Origin: Bacillus sp. F19
Lineage (GTDB): Bacteria > Bacillota > Bacilli > Bacillales > Bacillaceae
NCBI GenBank assembly: GCA_023823795.1
Contig: CP085711.1
Span: 186,001 to 250,000 of the forward strand
Direction of reading: 5' to 3'
DNA: 64,000 nucleotides
Shown piece after piece: positions 18,980-28,440 of this stretch. Below the pieces are notes generated by a model. The model saw only the letters and a list, made by a program, of their open reading frames with translations. It did not search any database and was not told the origin of the DNA. How positions within the stretch are numbered: the first letter of the stretch is position 1; each line of letters begins with the position of its first letter. The translations under genes and the position numbers were made by a program.

Positions 18980-21900
18980 TTGAAAAAAATAAAAATTCCT
19001 GTTTTGGTATTAATAATCAATTTACTTTTCTTACAGTGTATATTTTCGATGGATCTTTCTTTTCCAAATAAGGTAAGTGCAGTTGAGAACTCCAGCTTCT
19101 TTTCAATATCATCAAAGGATTTAAAAGTAACATTGGATTCGGAGTTTCCGAGGGTCATAGAATATGAATGGCTAGCAAATGGAGCGAAGCTTTATGGTCA
19201 AAGTGAGAAATTATCGACTGTAAAAATAAATGGGGAAGAATATGACCCTGAAGTAAAAGTAAGGAAAAAGAAAAACCAAGCAGAGTATACGCTCTATTTT
19301 GAACCATTAAAAGTCGAAATAAATATGATCGTCCAAGTAAAAAATAATGTATTAGAAATAAAAGCACAAAAAATAAAAGAAAAAGGGTCCTTCAAAGTAG
19401 AGACTATAGAGATTCCTAACCACCGTCTATTATCGATTCGCAGCAACCAAGAAGAAGCGAAGGCGGCTACTGTTGACATAAAGTCATGGAATGGAACAGA
19501 TGAAAAGTTTTTTGATTTGAAAGATTATAATCCAGATCCATCACCTGTTCCAAAAACATATATCATTTTAAATACATCAGAACTATCGGCTTCCATTTAT
19601 AACAATGCATTTGACTTGCTTCCGGAAGATAACAAAGAGGCTTCAAATATATATGAGAAGCGATATTACTATCAAGTTTTACAAAAGGACAACTATAAGG
19701 AACTTGGGGTTTGGAATTATCCGTGGACGTATCGTGAAGTCCACAATGATAAGGAAGAAAAGATAGAACTTCCCTATTCCCGGATCGTCATTACAGCAGA
19801 TCAAAATAAAGATGGAGATGTTTCTTGGCAAGATGGAGCCATTGGATACAGAGATATTATGGAAAAGCCTAAAGGAGCCGATGTAATCAGAAATACAATC
19901 CCTCATATTGCCTATACTCGTGCAAGTCTTGCACAATGGCCATTTACAAGAACATTAGATATGGTCAAAAAGCAATATCTATACACAGATGGCTTCGGTC
20001 AATTGCTTCAATATAAAGGGCACCAAGCGGAAGGACATGACTCTAACCACCCAGATTATGGGGTTAATATTAACCCTAAAGCAGGTGGATTAAAAGATTT
20101 TAATACTTTAGTAAATGTCGCTGAAAAGTACAATACTTATGTTGGTGTCCATTTAAATCACACTGAAATATATCCGGAAGCGAAGTATTTTTCATATGAC
20201 TTAGCACGTCCGGTGGATGGTTGGAATTCACTTGATCTCTCTAAGAAAATTAATCGTTATAACGATGCTCTTGATTCAGGACCAACTGGTTTTGCCGCAA
20301 GAGTAAAAGAATTGAAAGATAATGTTCCAAACTTAAAATGGATTTATTGGGACGTCTACGATGGTGTAGGATACTCCCAATGGAAACTGGCAAAAGAGGT
20401 CATGGACAATGGACTGTTTATGGGAAGTGAGTTTGGCGGCGCCCTTGAGCGATACAGTATTTGGTATCATGTTCCGAAACAAACTAGTAAAGTTACTCGG
20501 TTTATAAAAAATCATGTAACAGATTCGTATTTCTACGATCCTATGCTATTGGAATCTAGACATGCAGGATCAATGGGATATGGGGATGACAAGAATGAGG
20601 ACCAAGGGGTAACAGGACAAACAATAAATGAACAAATAGCTATGTTCTATACAAATAACTTAATTTTTAAATATATGCAGCATCATGAGATTGAGAAGTG
20701 GACCGAAAATCAAGAAGTTCTCTTTAATGAAGGACTACAGGCAACGGTCGTTGATAAAGGTCAACCAGAAGAAACAAAAGAATATCAAATGATAAATCCG
20801 ATTGTTGAATTAAAGAAAGACGGCAAACTGATTGCAAAGTACCAAAAACAATTTAAGCGCTTTAAAGACAATAAGGGTGCCTTAACTTTGAATAAGGAAA
20901 CCATACCTCAGTTCACACAAATTTTCATCCCTTGGAGCCCAGAGGAAGAAAATAAAATTTACCATTGGAATTCGGAAGGTGGAACAACGACATGGGAACT
21001 TCCTGAGAGCTGGAAGAAAGAGAAAAAGGTTACGCTGTATCAATTAACAGATACGGGTAAAAGGTCAGTGACTAAGATTGATGTAAAAGACCAAAAGGTA
21101 ACAATTGTTGCGCAAAAGAATACACCATATGTTCTTTATAAAGAAAAATCTAATGACCCTATTCGGTCTTTAGAAAAAACTAATTTTGGCGAAGGTGGCC
21201 TTGTTAAAGACCCAGGGTTTGACAGTAGAACATTCGATAATTGGAAAGTGACTTCAACAAATGATAAGAAAGACCATGTACAAATCAAGACAAACGCAGC
21301 CGGAGATGCTTATCTTGAAGTGAAGGGGAATAATGGAGAGGGTGCAGTATTGGAACAAAAAATAAAAGGGTTAAAAGGAGGGAAAACATATCAGGCATCC
21401 GTTTGGGCTGAAGTGGAAAATGGAAGAACGGCGACTATTGGTGTAAAAGATTACGGTGATAAAGAAGTTTATAATGTAATGGAAAAATCAGATATTCCGA
21501 ATGGGTACTATAATACGTTAATGTATTCTGCGAAAACAAAGCTGCAACGATTAAAAGTCGAGTTCACAGTTCCAAAAGGTCATGGTTCTGCTTACCTTTA
21601 TTTAAAGGCTAATGCAGTAGGTGATTCCAATAGTGCATCAGCCAGCTTTGATAATATCAGAATAATCGAAATTGACAGGACGGCTAAAGGAGAACACTAT
21701 TTCTTTGAGGACTTCGAAAGTAATGAAGAAGGATGGGGTCCATTCGTACCTGTGAAGTATGTGAATAGAGCGCATCTATCTGAGACGCACACAGGCTTCA
21801 CATCGGATACGATCAATGGAAAGTATTCGTTTAAATTCCGTGAGACAAATGCGAATCCTGAGACAAGTGAAGCGGTTCGAACATTGCCAATCAATGTAAA

Positions 21901-23269
21901 GCTTGAACCAAATACAACGTATACGGTCTCATTCCCATATTGGCTAAAGACGGACAAATCTTATAGTATCGCTGTTACAAGCGGTTTTGGCAAAGAAGCC
22001 AAAGACTTATTTGAAGATAAATTAGATTACTCAAAATTTTATTATCATAAAACATTTACGACAGGACCTGAAGGTGACTATGTTTTCAGGATATTAAAGA
22101 ATGTAACAGGAATGCATGATTTTGTCTTAGATGACTTCACAGTAGATAAAGGTTCTGTAGAACTGCCTAAGGAAACAGTACCTGATCAAGACTTTAACGA
22201 TGGAGATCTCAAAGAGTGGACTGTTGCATATGGAAATGGAGATATTGAACCAGAAAATAATAAAATGCTGGTGAAGACAGACCGATATCAGACCGTTGCA
22301 TTAGATGCCAATACAAATGATATTGCAGATGGGGAGGTTGATTTTACCCTCTCGCCAAAAAATAAGAGTATGTCGGGTGTCATTATCCGGTACACCTCCC
22401 CTGAAAGTTATACCCGAATCGGATACGATTCTGAATCTGATGGATGGAGATACTGGGATGCACAAGGTCATACAGGAATATTGAATATGCCTGGTATCCC
22501 GCTCAAATATGGGATTGAGCATAAAATTAAGCTTAAATATACTGGTAGCCATTACAAATTAGTCGTGGATGGAATTACCTTGTTTGATGGCGAGATTCCT
22601 GAGTTAAAAACCACACCTGGACGGTCAGGGTTTGAAGTGCGCAACAAGTCAGAAGTCTATATAGATAATGTCACGATAAAAAATATAGGCGAAGACACAG
22701 GGAAAGCAACCCCAATTACGCATGTTCCGATCGAGATCATCGATGAAGATGGTAAAATCAATATCGATTCAAGTGATGATGCTTTTGTCCGTGACGGGGG
22801 ATTTGCCAGTATCAACTTTGGTTCAGACAGTAAAATGGAATCGAAGCTAGATAGCCCAGGTTATGTTAGAGAATCATTCGTAAAGTTTAATATTAGTCAA
22901 TTAGAAGCAAAAAAAGATCGTATACTATCGATAAAATTAAAACTTTACATGACGATTGTCGGACAGAATTCGCCAAATCAACAAATAATGCTATTAAATA
23001 GTGATCAATGGGACGAAAGCACGTTAACATGGAGCAATAAACCGGAATCTATGGGTACTACCATTGCCCAGCTTATTCCGAAACAGGGAATACATGAAAT
23101 TGATATAACACAACAAGTAAATGAGGCTATTCAACAAAATGATAAGGAATTGTCTTTCCGTTTATCTGGAACTGAGACAAGAGGAGGAGAGTCCTTCGTA
23201 TTTTATGGTACTTTTGAAAACTCTAACAAAGAATTTAGGCCTGTGATAGAAGTGAAATTGAAAGAGTAA
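18980..23269 (+). CDS. Secreted GH101-type endo-alpha-N-acetylgalactosaminidase-like enzyme
   Basis: The protein has an N-terminal signal peptide and about 1429 residues. After a beta-rich N-terminal part the barrel shows GFGQLLQYKGHQAEGHDSN, HLNHTEIYPEAKYF, and the predicted nucleophile Asp458 (WIYWDVYDG) and acid/base Glu484 (MGSEFGG). GH101 enzymes release Gal-GalNAc from O-glycans. Two galactose-binding-like modules, a LamG-like module and a C-terminal DNRLRE/CBM96-like module follow. There is no wall anchor. I chose TTG 18980 because AGAGGG is eight bases upstream; a GTG at 18971 is the alternative. It closes the operon beginning at 12248 and has a hairpin after it. It shares the catalytic spacing with the second GH101 at 54634 but has diverged. 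Its natural substrate may be a bacterial or plant glycan rather than mucin. Confidence 0.85.
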   Translation: MKKIKIPVLVLIINLLFLQCIFSMDLSFPNKVSAVENSSFFSISSKDLKVTLDSEFPRVIEYEWLANGAKLYGQSEKLSTVKINGEEYDPEVKVRKKKNQAEYTLYFEPLKVEINMIVQVKNNVLEIKAQKIKEKGSFKVETIEIPNHRLLSIRSNQEEAKAATVDIKSWNGTDEKFFDLKDYNPDPSPVPKTYIILNTSELSASIYNNAFDLLPEDNKEASNIYEKRYYYQVLQKDNYKELGVWNYPWTYREVHNDKEEKIELPYSRIVITADQNKDGDVSWQDGAIGYRDIMEKPKGADVIRNTIPHIAYTRASLAQWPFTRTLDMVKKQYLYTDGFGQLLQYKGHQAEGHDSNHPDYGVNINPKAGGLKDFNTLVNVAEKYNTYVGVHLNHTEIYPEAKYFSYDLARPVDGWNSLDLSKKINRYNDALDSGPTGFAARVKELKDNVPNLKWIYWDVYDGVGYSQWKLAKEVMDNGLFMGSEFGGALERYSIWYHVPKQTSKVTRFIKNHVTDSYFYDPMLLESRHAGSMGYGDDKNEDQGVTGQTINEQIAMFYTNNLIFKYMQHHEIEKWTENQEVLFNEGLQATVVDKGQPEETKEYQMINPIVELKKDGKLIAKYQKQFKRFKDNKGALTLNKETIPQFTQIFIPWSPEEENKIYHWNSEGGTTTWELPESWKKEKKVTLYQLTDTGKRSVTKIDVKDQKVTIVAQKNTPYVLYKEKSNDPIRSLEKTNFGEGGLVKDPGFDSRTFDNWKVTSTNDKKDHVQIKTNAAGDAYLEVKGNNGEGAVLEQKIKGLKGGKTYQASVWAEVENGRTATIGVKDYGDKEVYNVMEKSDIPNGYYNTLMYSAKTKLQRLKVEFTVPKGHGSAYLYLKANAVGDSNSASASFDNIRIIEIDRTAKGEHYFFEDFESNEEGWGPFVPVKYVNRAHLSETHTGFTSDTINGKYSFKFRETNANPETSEAVRTLPINVKLEPNTTYTVSFPYWLKTDKSYSIAVTSGFGKEAKDLFEDKLDYSKFYYHKTFTTGPEGDYVFRILKNVTGMHDFVLDDFTVDKGSVELPKETVPDQDFNDGDLKEWTVAYGNGDIEPENNKMLVKTDRYQTVALDANTNDIADGEVDFTLSPKNKSMSGVIIRYTSPESYTRIGYDSESDGWRYWDAQGHTGILNMPGIPLKYGIEHKIKLKYTGSHYKLVVDGITLFDGEIPELKTTPGRSGFEVRNKSEVYIDNVTIKNIGEDTGKATPITHVPIEIIDEDGKINIDSSDDAFVRDGGFASINFGSDSKMESKLDSPGYVRESFVKFNISQLEAKKDRILSIKLKLYMTIVGQNSPNQQIMLLNSDQWDESTLTWSNKPESMGTTIAQLIPKQGIHEIDITQQVNEAIQQNDKELSFRLSGTETRGGESFVFYGTFENSNKEFRPVIEVKLKE

Positions 23270-23278
23270 TAGCTTAGA

Positions 23279-23308
23279 AGGAGGCAACATTATCTTTGTT
23301 TGCCTCCT
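23279..23308 (+). terminator. Hairpin between the GH101 and YesL-like genes
   Basis: AGGAGGCAA pairs with TTGCCTCCT. Only short T runs follow, so termination may be partial and allow read-through to the next gene. Confidence 0.6.
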
Positions 23309-23339
23309 CTCTATTAGATAAAACGCGGAGGAACATTTT

Positions 23340-23969
23340 ATGGAAGAACAGAAAGTTTTAGGTGGTCTTTATATAATAATGAACTGGATTTCAAAGTTAT
23401 TTATTCTACAGGTCTGCTGGCTTTTGTTCATTTTAATTGGTTTGGGTATATTTGGTATTTTTCCTGCGACTGCAGCCATGTTTGCTATTAGTAGAAAATG
23501 GATTCAAGGCGAACGAGATATCCCCATTTTTTATACCTTTAAAAAGTATTATTTTAATGATTTTTCCCATGCGAATTTTTCAGGTTGGAGCATGGTAACA
23601 GTAGGGTTTATTCTATTTTTTTATCTAAGGCTATTCAAGGGGTTAGATGGAGTGATCTTTGATTTATTATTTTTCAGTATAGTTATTCTGTCGAATATTT
23701 ACATCTTCATGTGGTTACTTTGGGCACCTGTGTTTGTCCATTTTCAATTGTCAATTATCCAAATGTTTAAAACATGTTTTCTGCTTACGTTAGGAAACCC
23801 ATTCCATGCAATCGCAATGTTATCAAGCTGCGGACTATTTTACCTTTTGGTGAAGATGATACCTGGTTTAATTCCTTTCTTGAGTTTTAGTGTACTCGCT
23901 TTTGTACTCATGTGGTTTTCCTTTCAAATATTTAATAGAACGAGACACAGCGGAGAAGGAATAACGTAA
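23340..23969 (+). CDS. YesL-like DUF624 membrane protein
   Basis: A 209-residue protein with about five hydrophobic helices and the opening pattern of DUF624 (IGLGIFGIFPATAAMFAISRKWIQGE). Such genes travel with CUT1 importers and AraC-type regulators in Bacillus; their molecular role is not established, though accessory transport or sensing is often proposed. It follows the GH101 gene after a weak hairpin and probably ends the operon. AGGAG lies shortly before the ATG. Confidence 0.88.
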   Translation: MEEQKVLGGLYIIMNWISKLFILQVCWLLFILIGLGIFGIFPATAAMFAISRKWIQGERDIPIFYTFKKYYFNDFSHANFSGWSMVTVGFILFFYLRLFKGLDGVIFDLLFFSIVILSNIYIFMWLLWAPVFVHFQLSIIQMFKTCFLLTLGNPFHAIAMLSSCGLFYLLVKMIPGLIPFLSFSVLAFVLMWFSFQIFNRTRHSGEGIT

Positions 23970-24094
23970 TATGCCGGAGGAGATAGATTTACTGTTGAAT
24001 AATCAGTGGTTATTAAAATAGAACCTATTCTAGGACTGAGCTAGGGAAAATTTATAGGACCATTAATATTTATCAAAAAAGGAGGATACAAATA

Positions 24095-24925
24095 ATGGAA
24101 AGACGTTATTCGGTTCATCCAGAACATGCAAGAACTTTTAATACAGAGGAGCTTCGAAAACACTTCCTCGTCGAAGATTTATTCATCTCAGGTGAAATTA
24201 AGCTAACTTATTCAATGGAAGATCGCGTGATTATTGGTGGAATCACACCTTCTACTGAAGCACTTTATTTAAAGGGAAATGATGAGATTAAGGCTACTTA
24301 TTTCCTGGAAAGACGTGAAGTTGGAATAATAAATGTGGGTGGAAGAGGTTCTATCAAGGTAGATGGAGAAGAATACGTTCTTGAAAAAAAAGATTGCTTG
24401 TATATCGGCCTTGGGAAAAAGGAATTGGTTTTCTCCAGTGATTCAGAGGATCAGGTCGCGAAATTTTACATAATATCTGCTCCAGCACACAAAGAATATC
24501 CAGTTCAAAAAGCATCCTTTAAAGAAAACCATGGAGATGAGTTAGGTACGAGAAAAAATGCCAATGAGAGAGTCATCCGTCGTATGATTCATCACGAAGG
24601 TATTCAAAGCTGTCAAGTGGTAATGGGTCTAACGCAACTGAGTGAGGGGAGTGTTTGGAACTCGATGCCGACACATGTTCATGACCGTCGTATGGAAGTG
24701 TACTTATATATTGATCTTGATAAAGAATCAAGAATGTTCCACTTCATGGGAGAGCCAGATCAAACACGTCATATTGTGATGAAAAATGAACAGGCTGTGA
24801 TTTCTCCACCATGGTCGATTCATTGTGGAAGTGCCACTAGTAACTATGCGTTCATCTGGGGAATGGCTGGTGAAAACAAAACATACACCGATATGGACCT
24901 GGTGAAAATGGATGACATCCGTTAA
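24095..24925 (+). CDS. kduI: 5-dehydro-4-deoxy-D-glucuronate isomerase
   Basis: This 276-residue cupin enzyme converts 4-deoxy-L-threo-5-hexosulose uronate, the spontaneous product of unsaturated uronic acid, to 3-deoxy-D-glycero-2,5-hexodiulosonate. The zinc ligands of KduI are visible in MPTHVHDRRMEVYLYIDL, with a later His in PPWSIHCGSATSNYAFIWGM. The length matches the family. AAAGGAGG precedes the ATG. KduD follows directly. Its location after the GH88 operon links the two and explains how the unsaturated uronate is used. KdgK and KdgA, needed to finish the route, are not in the window. Confidence 0.95.
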   Translation: MERRYSVHPEHARTFNTEELRKHFLVEDLFISGEIKLTYSMEDRVIIGGITPSTEALYLKGNDEIKATYFLERREVGIINVGGRGSIKVDGEEYVLEKKDCLYIGLGKKELVFSSDSEDQVAKFYIISAPAHKEYPVQKASFKENHGDELGTRKNANERVIRRMIHHEGIQSCQVVMGLTQLSEGSVWNSMPTHVHDRRMEVYLYIDLDKESRMFHFMGEPDQTRHIVMKNEQAVISPPWSIHCGSATSNYAFIWGMAGENKTYTDMDLVKMDDIR

Positions 24926-25001
24926 ATGATACTCTCCCTTAAACGAGAATAAGTTTGATTAAAAAAATGAAATCCGATCCTAATTTAGGAGGAGTTAAAG
25001 T

Positions 25002-25778
25002 ATGGACTTAACAGAGTTTTCGTTAGACTTATTTAAATTAGATGGTAAAGTAGCCATTGTAACTGGTGGAGGGACAGGACTCGGTCAAGGATTTGCAGTT
25101 GCACTAGCAAAAGCTGGTGCCGATCTTTTTATCGTAACACATAAACACGAATGGGAAGAAACAAAGAGATTAATAGAATATGAGGGTTGTAAAGTAGAAT
25201 TCCACCAAACGGACTTAAGTAAAAAAGAAAATATTGATGTTGTTGTGAAGCATTGTATGGATGTATATGGGAGGGTAGATATACTCGTTAATAATGCTGG
25301 AACGATTCGTCGCGCTCCTTTGCTAGAATACCAAGATGAGGATTGGAACGCTGTCATGGATCTTAACTTAAATGCTGTATATTATTTAAGTCAAAGAATC
25401 GCGAAAATCATGAAAGAGCAAGGTGGCGGAAAGATAATTAACATTGCCTCTATGCTGACGTTTCAAGGTGGGAAATTTGTGCCCCCTTACACGGCGAGTA
25501 AACATGGTGTAGCTGGATTAACCAAGGCCTTTGCGAATGAATTAGCGGAACATAATATTCAAACTAATGCAATTGCGCCAGGATACATTGCCACATCGAA
25601 CACAGAACCTATTCGTCAAGATGAATCTCGTAATAAAGAAATTCTCTCTAGAATTCCAGCAGCGAAATGGGGTAATCCATTTGATTTATTGGGAGCTGTT
25701 GTTTTCTTATCTAGCCGTGCTTCAGATTATATGAATGGTCACATACTAGTTGTTGACGGTGGCTGGTTAGCGAGATAG
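25002..25778 (+). CDS. kduD: 2-dehydro-3-deoxy-D-gluconate 5-dehydrogenase (KduD)
   Basis: A 258-residue short-chain dehydrogenase with the cofactor motif TGGGTGLGQG, NNAG, and the catalytic YTASKH. The ending GHILVVDGGWLAR is typical of KduD. It reduces the KduI product to 2-keto-3-deoxygluconate with NAD(P)H in the cytoplasm. It lies 76 bases after kduI with an AGGAGG site, so the two form an operon. The DNA after the stop holds a relic of an iron alcohol dehydrogenase and then a strong terminator. Confidence 0.94.
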   Translation: MDLTEFSLDLFKLDGKVAIVTGGGTGLGQGFAVALAKAGADLFIVTHKHEWEETKRLIEYEGCKVEFHQTDLSKKENIDVVVKHCMDVYGRVDILVNNAGTIRRAPLLEYQDEDWNAVMDLNLNAVYYLSQRIAKIMKEQGGGKIINIASMLTFQGGKFVPPYTASKHGVAGLTKAFANELAEHNIQTNAIAPGYIATSNTEPIRQDESRNKEILSRIPAAKWGNPFDLLGAVVFLSSRASDYMNGHILVVDGGWLAR

Positions 25779-25809
25779 TGAAATTGATGACCAGTGTAAC
25801 GCTGCCTAA

Positions 25810-25992
25810 ATCTATTCTGCTGCTATAGGAATGGATGCATTAACACATGCTATAGAAGCTTATACTTGCAAAGTTTCTCAACCTATCACAGATGCACTCA
25901 GTCTTTATGCAATTGAATTAATTGCTAAGTACCTTCCTTTAGCTGAAGAAAACGGTAATGACCTAGAGGCTAGGAAAAATAATGTTATTTAG
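25810..25992 (+). pseudogene. Relic of an iron-containing alcohol dehydrogenase
   Basis: The frame reads SAAIGMDALTHAIEAYTCK, then PITDALSLYAIELIAKYLPLA, then NGNDLEARKNN before a stop. GMDALTHAIEAY is the signature region of group III Fe-dependent alcohol dehydrogenases such as lactaldehyde reductase. Both ends are missing. It may mark a deleted sugar-acid catabolic gene after kduD. Confidence 0.8.
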
Positions 25993-25995
25993 TGT

Positions 25996-26037
25996 AAAAA
26001 TACTCTGGGGATGAGATATTCTCCAGAGTATTTTTTC
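25996..26037 (+). terminator. Terminator after the kduID region
   Basis: ATACTCTGG pairs perfectly with CCAGAGTAT, the stem being extended by one C-G pair, and TTTTTTCTTT follows. Confidence 0.88.
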
Positions 26038-26067
26038 TTTATGGAAAGTTATAGGTTTTCACATAGG

Positions 26068-26400
26068 CTAATTACTATTGTTCTTGACGTAAACAATATG
26101 AAAAAAGTTGAGAGTAAGTTCCGAATCCAATTCATCTTGAATGAAGAATTTCTTTTCGTAGGGATCAAATTTAGTAATCAATCCGAATCTTGAAGTAAAA
26201 AATCCATCTTTCCATATAGTAGTGTTTTCCCACTAGGATTTCGGATAAAAGTCGTTCAAAGTCTTCAATTTGTGTTTCGTCCAGTTGAGGTTTAGCAGTT
26301 TTTACTCTTGGCCAGCATCCTTCAGCATTTTTATGTATTCCGGGCATGAAGGACCCTTGCCATTTCATCTTCCCACGGTCACGAAGAAAGCATCCATTCT
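26068..26400 (-). pseudogene. YolD-like gene, broken
   Basis: Read on the minus strand across frameshifts, the sequence gives RDRGKMKWQGSFMP, KTAKPQLDETQIEDFERLLS, then TSRFGLITKFDPYEKKFF and a final stop. MKW..FMPE and the KP.LDE..IE.FERLL block are features of the YolD-like family, found next to UV-damage polymerases. At least three frameshifts separate these pieces, so no protein can be made. No polymerase partner is present. Confidence 0.65.
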
Positions 26401-26469
26401 ATACTTATTTATCGATTGTCAGCCTCTTGGATAATAAGTGTCATAGAGGCCATGCATATTATGAAAAAA

Positions 26470-26499
26470 GGGCAAGTTCACCAATGGGTGAACTTGCCC
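26470..26499 (-). terminator. Perfect 13-bp hairpin, terminator for minus-strand transcripts
   Basis: GGGCAAGTTCACC (26470-26482) pairs with GGTGAACTTGCCC (26487-26499). A run of six A residues on the left becomes a T tract on the minus strand, so it would stop transcripts from the DUF1904 gene on the right. Confidence 0.7.
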
Positions 26500-26584
26500 A
26501 AAATGAAGTAGAATTCATACATAAGTTGTTTGGAATGGCATCATAACTCACAATTCAGCAGGTAATATAGGTTCTATTTTCTTA

Positions 26585-26738
26585 TCAAATTATTTCCGCA
26601 CCAGAACCCTTATCATATCCACCTGGCATTCCATATTGGAAAGGATTAATTAATGAGATTAAAGATATCTACGTGGATATGGGGCTAAAAAACGCTATTG
26701 ATTTTAGTCTAAAACAGCATGACTTTCGGTTATTATAA
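26585..26738 (+). pseudogene. Short protein-like fragment, unrecognised
   Basis: One frame reads SAPEPLSYPPGIPYWKGLIN and continues for about 25 residues to a stop. YPPGIP resembles the C-terminal block of Orn/Lys/Arg decarboxylases, but the match is too short to trust. It has no start and overlaps the end of the DUF1904 gene on the other strand. Confidence 0.2.
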
Positions 26739-27040
26739 TAGGTTGATTCGGAGAAAACCGTAAATACAACCTCTACTTCAGGAAGATCAAAATTCATTAT
26801 ATATGCAGTAAGTGTTTGAGCAAATTGATCACGAATTTCCTGTCCACGCTCGAACCATTTAACCTCAATAGGAGGAAAGGCCTCTGTTTCTTCTCCATTA
26901 AATACAAATGTAGAGTTTGGTAGTTCCAATGTAATATTATCCGTTCCACATTCGCAAATCTTTGCGAGATCTTCTACTAATGGTTTGCTTATATTCTTTA
27001 ATTGTTCGATAGTAATTGCAAGAAATACAATATGCGGTAA
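26669..27040 (-). pseudogene. DUF1904 protein gene, probably inactive
   Basis: The minus-strand frame reads LPHIVFLAITIEQLKNISKP, DLAKICECGTDNITLELPNS and EVKWFERGQEIRDQFAQTLT. These match DUF1904, a small tautomerase-like family that normally begins MPHI. Here the first codon is TTA rather than ATG, and the C-terminus after YYNNRKSCCF runs into extra residues, so both ends look damaged. It may still be translated from an unusual start. Function unknown. Confidence 0.6.
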
Positions 27041-27105
27041 GTAAATCCCCTTCGTAATCTTCCTTCTAATTTTTATTTAATAATTGGGTGAACTAGGAAT
27101 ATTGA

Positions 27106-27780
27106 TTACTTTATTTTATTTAAATATCTATAAATAGTAGCTTCTGATGCATCTAAATATTTTGCAACCTCACATACCCCGCCTTTAAGTAAAAAAGCTC
27201 CTCTTTCATTCAGTTTTTTTACCACATCTATTTTTTCTTGTGGAGACATCCGTTCAGGTGGAATATCATACTCAGATAAAACCCCTTTAATGAGAGATCG
27301 TAGAAGCTCTTCAATATTTTCTTCAAAATTCTCAAGAAGATTTGGGTGAAAAGCAGAATTTGATTGCTCAACATGATCATTTTTTTGATGATCAATCATG
27401 ATAACATTATCCAAAATGTCTCGCGCTTTTATAAAATCAGTGATATCAATATTAACACAAATCATTCCGATAATTTCATTATTTTCATCTTTTATGAAAT
27501 AACTGGAAGAGCGGAAGGTATTATTCGTTTTTGAGCTGCTTTTATAATTGCAGATGTAATTTCTATCTTGATAGCTTTTTTCTTTTAATATTTTCAAAGC
27601 AAGATCGGTTATTGGACTATTAATCTTTCTTCCGCTAATATGTCCGTTTACGATTTCAATAACTGAATTGTCAGGGGTTGTTACATCGTGCAAAACAACC
27701 TCACAATTTTCCCCTAATATATCAGCAATAAAATGCACCATAGGAACATACTTTTTTAGTTTTTCCATATTTTTCATCAT
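27106..27780 (-). CDS. YheO-type PAS/HTH transcriptional regulator
   Basis: The 224-residue protein has an N-terminal YheO/PAS-like domain (residues about 10-120, with NCEVVLHDV and FIKDENNEIIGMICVNIDIT) and a C-terminal helix-turn-helix (GGVCEVAKYLDASEATIYRYLNKIK). Proteins of this kind often sit divergent to ridA-family genes and respond to small ligands such as amino acids. Here ridA, an MFS transporter and a sugar isomerase gene lie in the opposite direction, 158 bases away, and are its likely targets. An ATGATA/TATCAT inverted repeat in the shared promoter region is a candidate binding site. Confidence 0.87.
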   Translation of the reverse strand: MMKNMEKLKKYVPMVHFIADILGENCEVVLHDVTTPDNSVIEIVNGHISGRKINSPITDLALKILKEKSYQDRNYICNYKSSSKTNNTFRSSSYFIKDENNEIIGMICVNIDITDFIKARDILDNVIMIDHQKNDHVEQSNSAFHPNLLENFEENIEELLRSLIKGVLSEYDIPPERMSPQEKIDVVKKLNERGAFLLKGGVCEVAKYLDASEATIYRYLNKIK

Positions 27781-27865
27781 TAAATCACACCTTTTTCCAT
27801 TTTTTTCTTTAGTTTAACAACGATTCTTCAAAATTCAACAATTTTCTGAATTTTTAGTTGATGTT

Positions 27866-27886
27866 ATGATAATTATATTGTATCAT
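27866..27886. promoter_or_regulatory. Inverted repeat between the YheO-type gene and ridA
   Basis: ATGATA (27866-27871) and TATCAT (27881-27886) are separated by nine bases and lie in the divergent promoter region, about 52 bases before ridA. It is a candidate operator for the YheO-type regulator; this is inference. Confidence 0.35.
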
Positions 27887-27937
27887 GAATAAAAAATATC
27901 ATCATAATAATTTTTTATTAACAGGAGGTTATATACT

Positions 27938-28315
27938 ATGTACTGCACGATTTCAACAAAAAATGCCCCAAGTGCAATTGGTCCTTATTCTCAAGCTGTA
28001 AAAATGGGAAACTTTCTTTTTGTATCTGGACAACTCCCGATTCATCTAGAAACAAATAAAATACCTGAAACAATTGAAGAACAAACGAAACAATCATTGG
28101 AAAATGTAAAAGCAATTCTAGAAGCTGCTGGAAGTGATTTAGATCATGTAGTGAAAACACTCGTCTTTATAAAAGATATGAATACTTTTTCGACAGTAAA
28201 CGAAGTGTATCAAACCTACTTTACAAAAAATTATCCTGCAAGGAGTGCAGTAGAGGTCGCACGTTTACCAAAGGACGCTTTAATTGAAATCGAAGTTATT
28301 GCATCTGTTAAGTAA
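27938..28315 (+). CDS. ridA: RidA-family reactive intermediate deaminase
   Basis: A 125-residue protein of the YjgF/RidA family: [25 protein letters not shown] at the start and the conserved Arg in [21 protein letters not shown] at the end. RidA hydrolyses enamines and imines made by PLP enzymes; homologues also act as specific deaminases in catabolic operons. AGGAGG precedes the ATG. Its place between a YheO-type regulator and a transporter suggests a pathway-specific role, perhaps in breakdown of an amino compound. Confidence 0.93.
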   Translation: MYCTISTKNAPSAIGPYSQAVKMGNFLFVSGQLPIHLETNKIPETIEEQTKQSLENVKAILEAAGSDLDHVVKTLVFIKDMNTFSTVNEVYQTYFTKNYPARSAVEVARLPKDALIEIEVIASVK

Positions 28316-28389
28316 TTGGGCAGCTGCTAAGTTGCTTAATATCTTCTATCTATTTATTAGGGGGTGAAAAAGTTTTTTTAAACGATTTA

Positions 28390-28403
28390 TGAAAGCACTT
28401 TCA
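28390..28403. promoter_or_regulatory. Palindrome similar to a cre site before the MFS gene
   Basis: TGAAAGCACTTTCA is a perfect palindrome that differs from the cre consensus only at the central G. It lies about 38 bases before the MFS start and may bind CcpA or a related LacI-type protein. Confidence 0.45.
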
Positions 28404-28440
28404 TCTTATCTTTTGACAATTTAATAAGGAGGGGTTTAAA

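Noticed and set aside
26346-26546. Plus-strand frame of 66 codons across the YolD relic and the 13-bp hairpin
   Set aside because: It runs through a terminator stem and reads antisense to the YolD-like pieces, so it is not a gene.
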